A stretch of DNA of 64,000 nt from Tolumonas lignilytica. Its GTDB lineage: Bacteria; Pseudomonadota; Gammaproteobacteria; Enterobacterales; Aeromonadaceae. This document shows positions 1 through 7,733 of this stretch, one piece after another (within the stretch, counting starts at the first letter, position 1; each line of letters starts with the position of its first letter). Position numbers and translations under genes: made by a program. The stretch lies in contig NZ_AZUK01000001.1 of the NCBI RefSeq assembly GCF_000527035.1, positions 2,554,001-2,618,000 on the forward strand, written 5' to 3'. The notes under the pieces are model-generated. The model did no database searches. It was not told the DNA's origin and saw only the letters and a list, made by a program, of their open reading frames with translations.

Positions 1-1418
1 TTGCCAGTGAGGTTGCGGTTTTACTGGGGATACCAGAAGCAGAATTGACAGCGGGCGCATGGTTGAATGCTTTATCCGGCAATGCTGTCTTGCCGGGGAT
101 GACTCCCTTTGCCACCTGTTATGGCGGTCATCAGTTTGGTCAGTGGGCCGGGCAGCTTGGCGATGGCCGGGCCATCAGTCTGGGAGAACTGATTTACAAC
201 CAGCAGCGCTGGGAGTTGCAACTGAAAGGGGCGGGCGTCACCCCTTACTCTCGCCGTGGCGATGGCAAAGCGGTGCTGCGCTCCTCCATTCGCGAATTTC
301 TTTGCAGCGAAGCCATGTATCATCTTGGCGTACCGACGACGCGAGCGTTAAGTCTGGTACTGACCGGGGAGTCGATCTGGCGCGATATGTTTTATGACGG
401 AAATCCAAAGCAGGAACCTGGTGCGATTGTCTGCCGGGTTGCCCCTTCTTTTATCCGCTTTGGACATTTCCAACTGCCCGCCATGCGCGGTGAACATCAG
501 CTACTCAATCAGCTCATCGATTTCACCATCGATCGCGATTTTCCGCATTTATCCGGCGAACCTGCAACGCAACGTCGTGCGCGATGGTTCCATGAAATCT
601 GCCGGGCTACGGCAACGCTGATGGTGGAATGGATGCGGGTTGGTTTCGTGCATGGCGTGATGAACACCGACAACATGTCGATCCTTGGGCTGACACTGGA
701 TTATGGTCCGTATGGCTGGGTGGATAATTTTGATCTGCACTGGACACCCAACACCACCGATGCGGAAGGGCGGCGTTACTGCTTTGGCCGGCAACCGGCA
801 ATTGCCCGTTGGAACTTACAGCGGTTGGCGGAAGCGCTGGGCACGGTGATGAGCGATCATGCGGTTCTGGAAGAGGGTTTATCCCAATTTGATCAGGCTT
901 TTGCCCGCGAGATCGGCGAGATGCTGGCAGCAAAACTAGGGTTTACACACTGGCAGGAAAACGACAGTGCGCTGGTCGATCGTCTGTTTGCCTTGTTACA
1001 GCAGGCGGAGGTGGATATGACACTGTTCTTCCGGCAACTGGCAGTGGTAGAGCCGCATACGCCGGATCTTACCGTGCTGGCCGATGTGTTTTATCGTGAC
1101 GATTTGTTTCAGCAGTATCAGGTCGATTTTCAGTCGTGGCTTCAGGATTATGGCCAACGTGTGCTGGCCGACGGCCAACCTGCGCAAGAACGGCTAGCCA
1201 AAATGAATCGGGTCAACCCACTCTATGTTTTACGCAACTATCTGGCACAGCAGGTTATTGAGGATGCCGAGCAGGGCAATTACCAGCCGATTGCAGAATT
1301 ATTGGAGGTTCTGCGTCATCCTTATACCGAACAATCCGGCAAGGAAGCGTATGCGCAAAAACGGCCGGATTGGGCCCGAGAGAAAGCCGGCTGCTCGATG
1401 CTCTCCTGTAGTTCATAA
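1..1418 (+). CDS. selO: Protein adenylyltransferase SelO (YdiU), 5'-truncated by window edge
   Basis: SelO is a pseudokinase-fold enzyme that transfers AMP to Ser/Thr/Tyr residues of proteins and is linked to redox stress. The reading frame is open from base 3 and the true start lies outside the window; 471 residues are visible, so only a small N-terminal part is missing. Family hallmarks seen are the GHQFG.WAGQLGDGR segment, LKGAG.TPYSR.GDG.AVLRSS, HGVMNTDNMSILG followed by DYGP (the DFG-equivalent region), and a C-terminal SCSS tail with cysteine where some homologues carry selenocysteine. Its 3' end converges on the next gene with a gap of 33 bp. Confidence 0.93.
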   Translation, partial: ASEVAVLLGIPEAELTAGAWLNALSGNAVLPGMTPFATCYGGHQFGQWAGQLGDGRAISLGELIYNQQRWELQLKGAGVTPYSRRGDGKAVLRSSIREFLCSEAMYHLGVPTTRALSLVLTGESIWRDMFYDGNPKQEPGAIVCRVAPSFIRFGHFQLPAMRGEHQLLNQLIDFTIDRDFPHLSGEPATQRRARWFHEICRATATLMVEWMRVGFVHGVMNTDNMSILGLTLDYGPYGWVDNFDLHWTPNTTDAEGRRYCFGRQPAIARWNLQRLAEALGTVMSDHAVLEEGLSQFDQAFAREIGEMLAAKLGFTHWQENDSALVDRLFALLQQAEVDMTLFFRQLAVVEPHTPDLTVLADVFYRDDLFQQYQVDFQSWLQDYGQRVLADGQPAQERLAKMNRVNPLYVLRNYLAQQVIEDAEQGNYQPIAELLEVLRHPYTEQSGKEAYAQKRPDWAREKAGCSMLSCSS

Positions 1419-1451
1419 ATACTGACGCCAGTTGTCGTATTTCTTTGGTTC

Positions 1452-2708
1452 TTAATCATCACGCATAGAACCGTTGAGCCATTTACTCAGCAAGCGGGAG
1501 GATGCCGGACATAGCGCAGAAAACTGAGAGGTCTGCTGAATAACATCCGGCGTCTCTTTACGTGCCACCAGTTGGTAGCCTTGCTGGATGAAAAACGTAT
1601 CCGCCGTTTGGGTGAGTAAATAAAGCTGGTGGATCCCGCTGTCGCTCGCTTGCTGTTCGAGGTAAGCCACCAGTTTTTGTCCAATACCTTGTTGCCGTTC
1701 GCTGGGTTGAACAGCTAAAGAACGCAATAAACCAATATGTCCATAACGTTCCAAACCAATAATTCCCGTTAATTGTTCACCGGTAAAATATCCCCATAGC
1801 GAAAGATTCGGCTGCTGAAGATCGCTGCTGTTCAAACCAGAAGCTTGTAATAACTGATGTACGACGGCGTCGTCGGAGGTTAATTCGCGAATATTGAATC
1901 CGGTTTGGATCAATAGCCGATCGAGTGTTTCAATTAGTTGATTCAATGCAGTTAATAATGCGCCGGAACCTGAGGCCGGAAATGACAGAATCTGATTAAG
2001 CTGCTGTTCCATCTCTTGGGGTAATAGGGGGGCTTGCTGGTTTAAGATGGCCAGGATCTTTTTTTCACCGGGATGTTTGATTTTATTCAGCGCAAAAATA
2101 ATATCGAAATAGCTGGCAAGAAATGCGGCAATACGATGATTTACAGAAATCAGATCGTCTCTGAGCAGGGCTTTTTTGATCTGACCAAAATAAGAGGGCA
2201 TTTTTCCGCGTAACAAATCCCGGTTCTTATTGATGATATTCCGCTGTAATTGAACCGGATATTCAACATTGTAGCGCTGCTGTAATTTTCTGAATTGCTG
2301 GTGGCGATCAAACAACACCTCACTATGGATCACATTCGCCCAAAAACAGGTGCTGTAACCCGTTTCGGCCTGATACTCGATGACAGTGTGTTTTAATCTG
2401 TTTTCGAGCCAGTCAAAACTCCGGTAGATGAGTTCAATTTCCTTGCCGTTCAGTAAAACGCCATCGTCTTCCGTTTCCCAATACTGATTATTGAACTCCA
2501 TATATGAGTAAAGACCTGCCAGTGCCTGTTTACGTTGTGTCAGTTCAAGCGGGGCCGAGCTATAAACGTACACGTCATAATCAGAATGATTATCGCTGGT
2601 ATGGGTGGCAGATGATCCGGCTAAGACAATGGCTTCGACTTCAGCTAACTCACTCAAATGCTGTACGATCGTTTGGAGCTGTTCATCCTGAAACATGGCG
2701 ATTTCCAT
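1452..2708 (-). CDS. Nucleotidyltransferase-GNAT fusion protein
   Basis: This 418-residue protein joins two enzyme folds. Residues about 10-150 carry a polymerase-beta-type nucleotidyltransferase motif (GSS at 31-33, then D43-x-D45 in SDYDVYVY), and the middle (about 150-270) resembles the helical extension of kanamycin-type nucleotidyltransferases. Residues about 275-405 are a GNAT domain with the acetyl-CoA loop RQQGIG at 338-343, LLRSLAV before it and FSALCPAS near the end; this pattern resembles ArsN2-like arsenic-resistance acetyltransferases. The substrate cannot be named. The start could also be Met5 (position 2696), which has a better-spaced GGA upstream. It is transcribed alone, towards selO. 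Confidence 0.75.
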   Translation of the reverse strand: MEIAMFQDEQLQTIVQHLSELAEVEAIVLAGSSATHTSDNHSDYDVYVYSSAPLELTQRKQALAGLYSYMEFNNQYWETEDDGVLLNGKEIELIYRSFDWLENRLKHTVIEYQAETGYSTCFWANVIHSEVLFDRHQQFRKLQQRYNVEYPVQLQRNIINKNRDLLRGKMPSYFGQIKKALLRDDLISVNHRIAAFLASYFDIIFALNKIKHPGEKKILAILNQQAPLLPQEMEQQLNQILSFPASGSGALLTALNQLIETLDRLLIQTGFNIRELTSDDAVVHQLLQASGLNSSDLQQPNLSLWGYFTGEQLTGIIGLERYGHIGLLRSLAVQPSERQQGIGQKLVAYLEQQASDSGIHQLYLLTQTADTFFIQQGYQLVARKETPDVIQQTSQFSALCPASSRLLSKWLNGSMRDD

Positions 2709-2845
2709 TTGTAAAAATATTCCCGATTGAGGCTTTTTATCACGTATATATGCTTAAAAAAGGGGGGAAGATCAAATCGTCGGCAATGAGCATGGCTGAT
2801 GTCTGCTCTATTCTTTGGTGTCTTGCTCGCGTTCATGATGAAAGG

Positions 2846-2871
2846 ACCCCAAAACGGATTTTTTGGGGGGC
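2846..2871 (-). terminator. Possible weak terminator hairpin downstream of yehS
   Basis: CCCCAAAA and TTTTGGGG form an 8-bp stem with a 6-nt loop in the 217-bp gap between yehS and the fusion gene. No clean T-run follows on the minus strand, so termination efficiency is uncertain. Confidence 0.3.
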
Positions 2872-2925
2872 AGAAAACGGGAATGGTCGACACCCATGGA
2901 TAAGCTCAATGGGCTCGATACAGGG

Positions 2926-3414
2926 CTACCATGTGAAACCAGAGGTAGCGGTATCGCCGGGACGGAATTTCAGTTGAATGCCTTTAAGAAAATTCCGCAA
3001 TATCTGATCTTTGCATTCGCGATAATTTTTATGTTCGGGGTTGCGGAAAAAAGCGCTCAATTCATGTCTACTGATTTTAAAATCTGCCAGTTCCATGATT
3101 TTCAAAATATCGTCATCTTTAAAATCCAATGCAATTTTCAGTTTTCTGAAAATGATATTATTGTTTAACGACTTTTCAGGTTCAGGCTGGCTACCCTCTT
3201 TTTTACCGCGTCGTTTATTAATAAAACCATTGAGGAAAAGGGCAAATGTAGCGTCATGGCATGACTGATAATCCGGATCATCATCATTTTTCAACCAGTT
3301 GCTAATTTGCGCTCGGGTTACCGGATGATCCACTAAAGCAAAAATATCAATCATTTGGGAATCATTAAAACTGAAGGTATAGCGTAGACGACGTAAAATA
3401 TCGTTATTGGTCAC
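2926..3414 (-). CDS. yehS: DUF1456 family protein YehS
   Basis: The 162-residue protein contains two copies of the DUF1456 module (about residues 3-70 and 85-150), each with the N-(N/D)-D/I-I-(L/F)-R.(L)(R/K) opening and a final FL.G segment, as in E. coli YehS. The function of the family is unknown. It has its own start codon about 130 bp downstream of the yjdM terminator, so it is probably transcribed on its own. Nothing in the sequence suggests truncation. Confidence 0.85.
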   Translation of the reverse strand: MTNNDILRRLRYTFSFNDSQMIDIFALVDHPVTRAQISNWLKNDDDPDYQSCHDATFALFLNGFINKRRGKKEGSQPEPEKSLNNNIIFRKLKIALDFKDDDILKIMELADFKISRHELSAFFRNPEHKNYRECKDQILRNFLKGIQLKFRPGDTATSGFTW

Positions 3415-3513
3415 AATATATCCTGATTAGGAATTGCAGTTTTTCAAGACGATTCACTGCGGGAAAGTTGAGCGATTTTAGCAGATATTCGGTGGTTGAA
3501 GCAGTTTTTAGAA

Positions 3514-3540
3514 AAGAACCGGATGGAAGACATCCGGTCT
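3514..3540 (-). terminator. Intrinsic terminator of yjdM
   Basis: On the minus strand ACCGGATG and CATCCGGT form a perfect 8-bp stem with a TCTTC loop, followed by TCTTTTCT. It lies directly after the yjdM stop codon. Confidence 0.75.
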
Positions 3541-3547
3541 TGAATCA

Positions 3548-3886
3548 TCATGCTTTTTTAACAAATTCAGACTTTAATTGCATGGCTCCAATGCCATCAA
3601 TTTTGCAGTCAATATCGTGATCGCCATCGATCAAACGAATATTTTTTACTTTAGTGCCGATTTTCACCACTAAAGAAGAACCTTTTACTTTCAGGTCTTT
3701 GATGACAGTGACCGTATCACCGTCTTTTAATTCGTTGCCATGGGCATCACGATACACTTTGGTTTCTTCAGTGCTTGCAACGGCATCCTTTGACCATTCA
3801 TTAGCACACTCAGGGCATACATACATGCTGCCATCTTCGTATGTGTATTCCGAATTACATTTCGGACATTGAGGTAAACCGCTCAT
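3548..3886 (-). CDS. yjdM: Zinc-ribbon protein YjdM (PhnA family)
   Basis: The 112-residue protein has the family layout: an N-terminal zinc ribbon ([23 protein letters not shown], four cysteines in two CxxC pairs at about 8-28) and a C-terminal KOW-like beta domain with [31 protein letters not shown] and the terminal LKSEFVKKA. This is nearly the E. coli YjdM/PhnA sequence. Despite the name it is not part of phosphonate breakdown in E. coli, and its role is unclear. It is divergent from intI, with a 339-bp intergenic region and its own terminator. Confidence 0.93.
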   Translation of the reverse strand: MSGLPQCPKCNSEYTYEDGSMYVCPECANEWSKDAVASTEETKVYRDAHGNELKDGDTVTVIKDLKVKGSSLVVKIGTKVKNIRLIDGDHDIDCKIDGIGAMQLKSEFVKKA

Positions 3887-4077
3887 TTTGCACCTTTACT
3901 TGATTAAATATGTGACCCGGAAGATGAAAACCGTATCATCGCCGAGTTGATTTGCTTTACATGCACATAATATTAGCATGTTTTATCCCATCGATTAAAT
4001 AACTCCGTTTCTTCCTCGGTCGCCATGACTGTTAATTACAACGACACCATACGGTTTGAAATGTCCTTGCTCATGAC

Positions 4078-4093
4078 CTGTCATCTTTTACAG
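4078..4093 (+). promoter_or_regulatory. LexA box 1 upstream of intI
   Basis: CTGT-N8-ACAG (CTGTCATCTTTTACAG) exactly fits the gammaproteobacterial LexA core. It overlaps the candidate -35 element of the integrase promoter, which would allow SOS repression. Confidence 0.7.
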
Positions 4094-4116
4094 GATTCAT
4101 TTATTTAAAATAAAAT
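4087..4116 (+). promoter_or_regulatory. Candidate intI promoter
   Basis: TTTACA (4087-4092) and TAAAAT (4111-4116) are separated by 18 bp in the AT-rich region before the integrase gene. LexA box 1 covers the -35 element. The assignment is by pattern only. Confidence 0.4.
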
Positions 4117-4126
4117 CAAAAGGTTA

Positions 4127-4133
4127 GTTTAAC
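4127..4133 (-). promoter_or_regulatory. Candidate attI core site (GTTRRRY on minus strand)
   Basis: Read on the minus strand the bases are GTTAAAC, matching the GTTRRRY integron recombination core. It lies between intI and the next divergent gene, where attI is expected, and on the strand that would carry the cassettes. A 7-bp match can arise by chance. Confidence 0.3.
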
Positions 4134-4197
4134 TCTACTTGCATTGACCAGATAAAAAATTCTGGCATCAGAGGAAAATTTAGTAACATCAAAAGAA

Positions 4198-4213
4198 CTG
4201 TTTTTATATACAG
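4198..4213 (+). promoter_or_regulatory. LexA box 2, just upstream of intI start codon
   Basis: CTGTTTTTATATACAG is a CTGT-N8-ACAG palindrome with an AT-only spacer, close to the ideal SOS box. It ends 12 bp before the intI ATG. Confidence 0.75.
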
Positions 4214-4225
4214 GCTTGCTCTGAT

Positions 4226-5197
4226 ATGCAGAAACCATCATCCCCTTTTTTGGCATCAATCTTTGAATATATGGTGACTAGACAATATTCACACAGCTCG
4301 ATCGAGGCCTATATTTATTGGATCCGTTATTTCATTCGCTTTAATCAGAATCAGCATCCTTCAGAAATGGGCGATATGGAGGTTGAACATTTCTTGTCAT
4401 TTTTGGCAAATGAACGACAAGTGGCGGTAAAGACTCAGGCACTGGCTCTGAACGCATTGGCGTTTTTATATAAAGATTTTCTCGATAACCCACTGACACT
4501 GGCGCTGAATTTTCAGAAAAGCACGAAGGGACGTAAATTACCCACAGTCATGACACCCAGCGAGATCCGCTCGCTATTGGCGGTGTTACCAGCCCATTTG
4601 CGATTACCGGCACAGTTGATGTATGGCAGTGGTCTGCGTTTAATGGAAGCCATGCGGCTACGAGTGCAAGATGTTGATTTTGATTATCTTTCACTCATGG
4701 TCTGGAATGGCAAGGGCGGTAAACATCGACGGGTGACGTTGGCAGCCGAATTAGTTCCCGCCTTACGCGAACAGATCCGACAGGTAGAGTTTTATCATCA
4801 GCATGATCTGGCACATCCAGAATATGCGGGGGTCTGGATGCCGTTTGCGCTGGCGAGAAAAATGCCCGAAGCCCCAAGGTCATTACTGTGGCAATTTTTA
4901 TTTTCAGCCCGTAGCTTAAGTCGTGATCCGGAGAATGGAGCATTGCGCCGTCATCATATTGATCCCAGCTCTGTGCAAAAAGCGGTAAAACGAGCGGCAT
5001 TCGAGGCAAAAATAGAGAAGAACGTCAGTTGTCATACCCTGCGTCATTCTTTTGCCACACATTTATTGGGCCGAGGAATGGATATCCGTACCGTGCAGGA
5101 ACAGTTGGGTCACAGTGATGTGAAAACAACACAGATCTATACCCATGTTTTGCAGCATGGCGCCAGTGGCGTGCGCAGTCCGTTTTCTGATTTGTAG
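4226..5197 (+). CDS. intI: Integron integrase IntI (tyrosine recombinase)
   Basis: The 323-residue protein is a tyrosine recombinase with an N-terminal SAM-like core-binding domain (about 5-95) and a catalytic domain. The catalytic set is complete: R138 (GSGLRLME), K163/K166 on the beta hairpin, H270-x-x-R273, H296 (QLGHSD) and nucleophile Y305 (QIYTHV). What makes it an integron integrase rather than XerC/D is the extra block at about 198-245 (EYAGVWMPFALARK..., then RRHHID), the IntI-specific helix that grips folded attC hairpins. Two LexA boxes precede it, so it should be induced by DNA damage. No cassette array or attC site is visible on either side. No strong ribosome-binding site is seen. 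The gene stops one base before the convergent neighbour's stop codon. Confidence 0.93.
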   Translation: MQKPSSPFLASIFEYMVTRQYSHSSIEAYIYWIRYFIRFNQNQHPSEMGDMEVEHFLSFLANERQVAVKTQALALNALAFLYKDFLDNPLTLALNFQKSTKGRKLPTVMTPSEIRSLLAVLPAHLRLPAQLMYGSGLRLMEAMRLRVQDVDFDYLSLMVWNGKGGKHRRVTLAAELVPALREQIRQVEFYHQHDLAHPEYAGVWMPFALARKMPEAPRSLLWQFLFSARSLSRDPENGALRRHHIDPSSVQKAVKRAAFEAKIEKNVSCHTLRHSFATHLLGRGMDIRTVQEQLGHSDVKTTQIYTHVLQHGASGVRSPFSDL

Positions 5198-5599
5198 TTA
5201 TTCGCTGCGTAACTGACTTTTAAATTGGTTCTCATAGGCGGCAGTGTGTTCAGGAAATAAACTTGCATATTCAGTTTTAGGAATGCCTGCGACTTCAATT
5301 TCAAAGCTGTCGCTGTCAAAACCACGAATCGTGGTGGTGGCACCGTTGACCTGCACATCATGCGCGTCAAATACGCCAAGCCCGCGAATCGATTCAGCAT
5401 CAATGAATTTAAAATCGGGGTAATCCACGTTGATTTGTGCTTCCGTTTCTTTGCAGTACACAGAAAAAAAGTCATAGCCGGAATCGATATTTTGCAATTC
5501 CATTTTCCCTGCCACCATGCCTAATGGTGGGTCGGCTTTCTCCAGTTGGGTATGGCCAATGACAATATCGTAGAGTTTTACTGAATATGTTGCGGACAC
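5198..5599 (-). CDS. Hypothetical protein, convergent with intI
   Basis: The 133-residue product is acidic, without a signal peptide or transmembrane segment. It opens with a YDIVIGHTQLEKADPPLGMVAGKM segment typical of a widespread family of uncharacterised beta-rich proteins. I do not recognise its function. The start is GTG (5597-5599), preceded by AAGGGG at a good distance. Its stop codon directly abuts the intI stop. It is oriented towards intI, so it does not behave as a normal integron cassette. Confidence 0.65.
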   Translation of the reverse strand: MSATYSVKLYDIVIGHTQLEKADPPLGMVAGKMELQNIDSGYDFFSVYCKETEAQINVDYPDFKFIDAESIRGLGVFDAHDVQVNGATTTIRGFDSDSFEIEVAGIPKTEYASLFPEHTAAYENQFKSQLRSE

Positions 5600-5970
5600 C
5601 CCAAACCCCTTAAATCATTTTAATTCTATGGAATAACAAATTTTTACGGTGGAGCATGATTATGCTGATCAACGCGCAATACAGGTTACGGGATGAGGGA
5701 TAAATTTTGCAAACAGAACTGATTCAAATCGGATGATCTGGATCAAAGGTCTGAATAAAGAGCAGATATTGCCGTTTTCGTGATAGGTCATGTAACCAAT
5801 CATAGATGGTTGTTATACCGAGAGGAGGTAAAAACAAGCGGGTTTTCATGATTTAAAACTCAATAACAGCCAGTCAGAATTCATTTAATCTGCGGATCTT
5901 CAGTCATTTTCTATGAAATGATAGGGACGTTTTAGTTTTCTCCATTTAATACAGATGTTGCGCCTGAGCT
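5600..5970. other. Intergenic stretch, no recognised gene
   Basis: I see no supported open reading frame, RNA gene or terminator here. The stretch lies between the hypothetical gene and an IS30 relic, and its far end may contain further decayed insertion-sequence DNA. Confidence 0.4.
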
Positions 5971-6170
5971 TGCTTTGCGACGCCCAATCATTCTTTGGTG
6001 GGGAACCAATGAAAATACAAATGGTTTGATAAGACGATACATCCCCAGAAAAGAATATTGAGTTGTTGAGCCAACAGAATCGCAGTGACTTAGCCAGAAG
6101 ATTAAACAAGAGATCAAGGAAAGCCCTTGGATTTAAAACTCCGGAGAAATTTATCCGTGAGTATCGTTAA
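5971..6170 (+). pseudogene. IS30-family transposase relic (C-terminal fragment, frameshifted)
   Basis: Translation of the plus strand gives GTNENTNGLIRRYIP (about 6000-6045), the signature around the catalytic Glu of IS30 transposases, then a stop. In another frame from 6061 follows RRLNKRSRKALGFKTPEKF, the conserved IS30 C-terminal segment, ending at TAA 6168-6170. A FATPNHS segment before the signature, in a third frame, corresponds to the usual FADPHSPW region. At least two frameshifts and loss of the N-terminal two thirds make it dead. The sequence after the stop (to about 6200) resembles the non-coding end of such elements, but I could not define an inverted repeat. Confidence 0.75.
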
Positions 6171-6254
6171 GCTATGTTGAACTTCAAACTTGAAGCTACA
6201 CCGTGAGCAATAAGATATTATGCCAAGCATGAATTATGCGGATAGGATAAAAGA

Positions 6255-7262
6255 GTGAGTACGGCGAGAGATGTTGCTAAATTTGCGGGTGTATCCATTG
6301 CTACTGTGTCGAGAGTGATGAATTTCCCCGAAGCCGTGAAACCCATCACACGAGCAAAAGTAGAAGCCGCCATGTTAGCGTTGAATTTTCGACCTAATCA
6401 AATGGCCAGAGCATTGGCAACAAACCGTAGTGGTGTTATTGCTATTTTGGTTGACTATGTTGGCGGTGGCTATTATTCGATGCTACTTGATGCACTAGAA
6501 CAAAAAGCTCGTCAGCGTGGTTTTCAAACTATTATCCGATGTGGCAATAGCAATGCTGATGATATTTATCGTTCCGTAAAACAACTGTCCGGTGGTCAAT
6601 GTGATGCTATTGTTGCTTGTGTCCCATTTATGAAAGAAAACGAATTAAAGCAACTTCTGCAGTTACAACCAAATACAGTTTTTATGAATTGTGTAAGTAC
6701 TGCATATCGACAACACGCCATTGTGGTTGATAATCAATTGGGAACGACACTTGCGCTTGAGAATCTCTATCAACATGGTCATCGCTGTATTGGGATCATG
6801 ACAGGTGTCGAAGATAATGTCGAAAATATCGAAAGGCTCTCTGCTGTAAAGGCTTGGTTTGAAAAAAAAGCACTGAGATTCTCAGATAAATGGCTTATTT
6901 CAGGCAATTTTTGCGCTGAAAATGCCAGACATGCCATTCATCAATTATTAAATCAAGCGCCAGAACTAACTGCATTATTTTGTTTCAATGATCAAATGGC
7001 ATTAGGTGTGATGAGCTATTTACAGCAACAAGGTGAACAGCTTCCGGAACGACTTTCTATTATTGGTTTCGATAACACAGAGGCCTGCGCATTTACTCAC
7101 CCTACATTGACATCAGTTGAACAACCGATCCAAGAGATGGCTCATCGGGCTATGAACATTATCGAAAATATGCTCAATGAACGATCGCTTCAGGAACAGC
7201 TGCCACTGGTTCCCTCATTGATAAACCGTCATTCAGTAGCTTCATTATCTAAATCAATGTAA
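6255..7262 (+). CDS. LacI-family transcriptional regulator of the GH3 locus
   Basis: The 335-residue protein has an N-terminal LacI helix-turn-helix (TARDVAKFAGVSIATVSRVMN, about 3-22), the hinge helix region (RPNQMARALATNRSG) and a periplasmic-binding-protein-like effector domain (about 60-330). It starts at GTG 6255 with GATAGGATAA upstream. The gene points at the GH3 exoglucanase gene 460 bp downstream, and two palindromes of the LacI-operator type lie between them, so it probably senses a glucan breakdown product and represses that gene. The effector is not known. Codon use and base content are AT-richer than the flanking core genes. Confidence 0.85.
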   Translation: MSTARDVAKFAGVSIATVSRVMNFPEAVKPITRAKVEAAMLALNFRPNQMARALATNRSGVIAILVDYVGGGYYSMLLDALEQKARQRGFQTIIRCGNSNADDIYRSVKQLSGGQCDAIVACVPFMKENELKQLLQLQPNTVFMNCVSTAYRQHAIVVDNQLGTTLALENLYQHGHRCIGIMTGVEDNVENIERLSAVKAWFEKKALRFSDKWLISGNFCAENARHAIHQLLNQAPELTALFCFNDQMALGVMSYLQQQGEQLPERLSIIGFDNTEACAFTHPTLTSVEQPIQEMAHRAMNIIENMLNERSLQEQLPLVPSLINRHSVASLSKSM

Positions 7263-7307
7263 TCCACACTAGCAGTTCCTGTTCACAACCTGCTCTAAGG
7301 TGCGAAA

Positions 7308-7357
7308 CTGAACTCCACTGTAAAATGTAAGCGGATACATTTTACAGTGGAGTTCAG
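7308..7357. promoter_or_regulatory. Long perfect inverted repeat with LacI-type operator core (site 1)
   Basis: Two perfectly complementary 22-nt arms (7308-7329 and 7336-7357) flank a 6-nt centre, AGCGGA. The innermost part is AAAATGTA-N6-TACATTTT, the same core as site 2. It begins 46 bp after the regulator's stop codon, so it may also end that transcript, although no T-run follows. Confidence 0.7.
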
Positions 7358-7614
7358 CTATAGAGTTTATCAATCTGTCACAATTCTTGTTATATAAGCA
7401 TCTATACAATCAACAAGATGAAAAGACATGAAAATCCAATCTAACAAATAAATAAATCTATAAAAATCATCATGTAATTATATTTTGTACCTGTGCGGCT
7501 TATCTAAGGCATCTGATGACACCTTGTTTGTGTTTTTTCTGACAATTAGAAATTTTGTGTTATTGATCATAATTCAAGCAATGCAGATCTAAACATCTTT
7601 TGATTTCAAATTTT

Positions 7615-7652
7615 TTATAATTAAAATGTATCCGGTTACATTTTAATTATAA
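7615..7652. promoter_or_regulatory. Inverted repeat with LacI-type operator core (site 2), GH3 promoter region
   Basis: Perfect 16-nt arms (7615-7630 and 7637-7652) flank TCCGGT. The core AAAATGTA-N6-TACATTTT matches site 1 in all arm positions, and the centres differ by one base when site 1 is read on the other strand. It sits about 80-120 bp upstream of the GH3 start, the expected place for an operator. The rest of the 462-bp gap (7263-7724) is very AT-rich; I could not fix a promoter in it. Confidence 0.75.
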
Positions 7653-7733
7653 GTAAAAATAAAAAACATTATAAATCAATGAATAATAAGTTCTTATACA
7701 AGAAACCGCATACAATAAACAAGGATGGTCATC

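Noticed and set aside
2504-2977. 157-residue plus-strand open frame
   Set aside because: It overlaps the start of the nucleotidyltransferase fusion on the other strand and its translation shows no known pattern.
1452-3886. The minus-strand genes (fusion protein, yehS, yjdM) as an integron cassette array in front of intI
   Set aside because: They lie on the correct strand, but I find no paired RYYYAAC/GTTRRRY attC sites between them. yjdM has a standard terminator, and yehS and yjdM are ordinary chromosomal genes.
5198-5599. Hypothetical gene as a cassette downstream of intI
   Set aside because: It points towards intI, its 3' end would need an attC inside intI, and none is seen.
5900-6117. 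Two small minus-strand open frames
   Set aside because: They are antisense to the IS30 relic, have no ribosome-binding site and no family resemblance.
7526-7575. CRP sites in front of the GH3 gene
   Set aside because: Two TGTG-containing stretches exist, but each has at least two mismatches in the arms within very AT-rich DNA.
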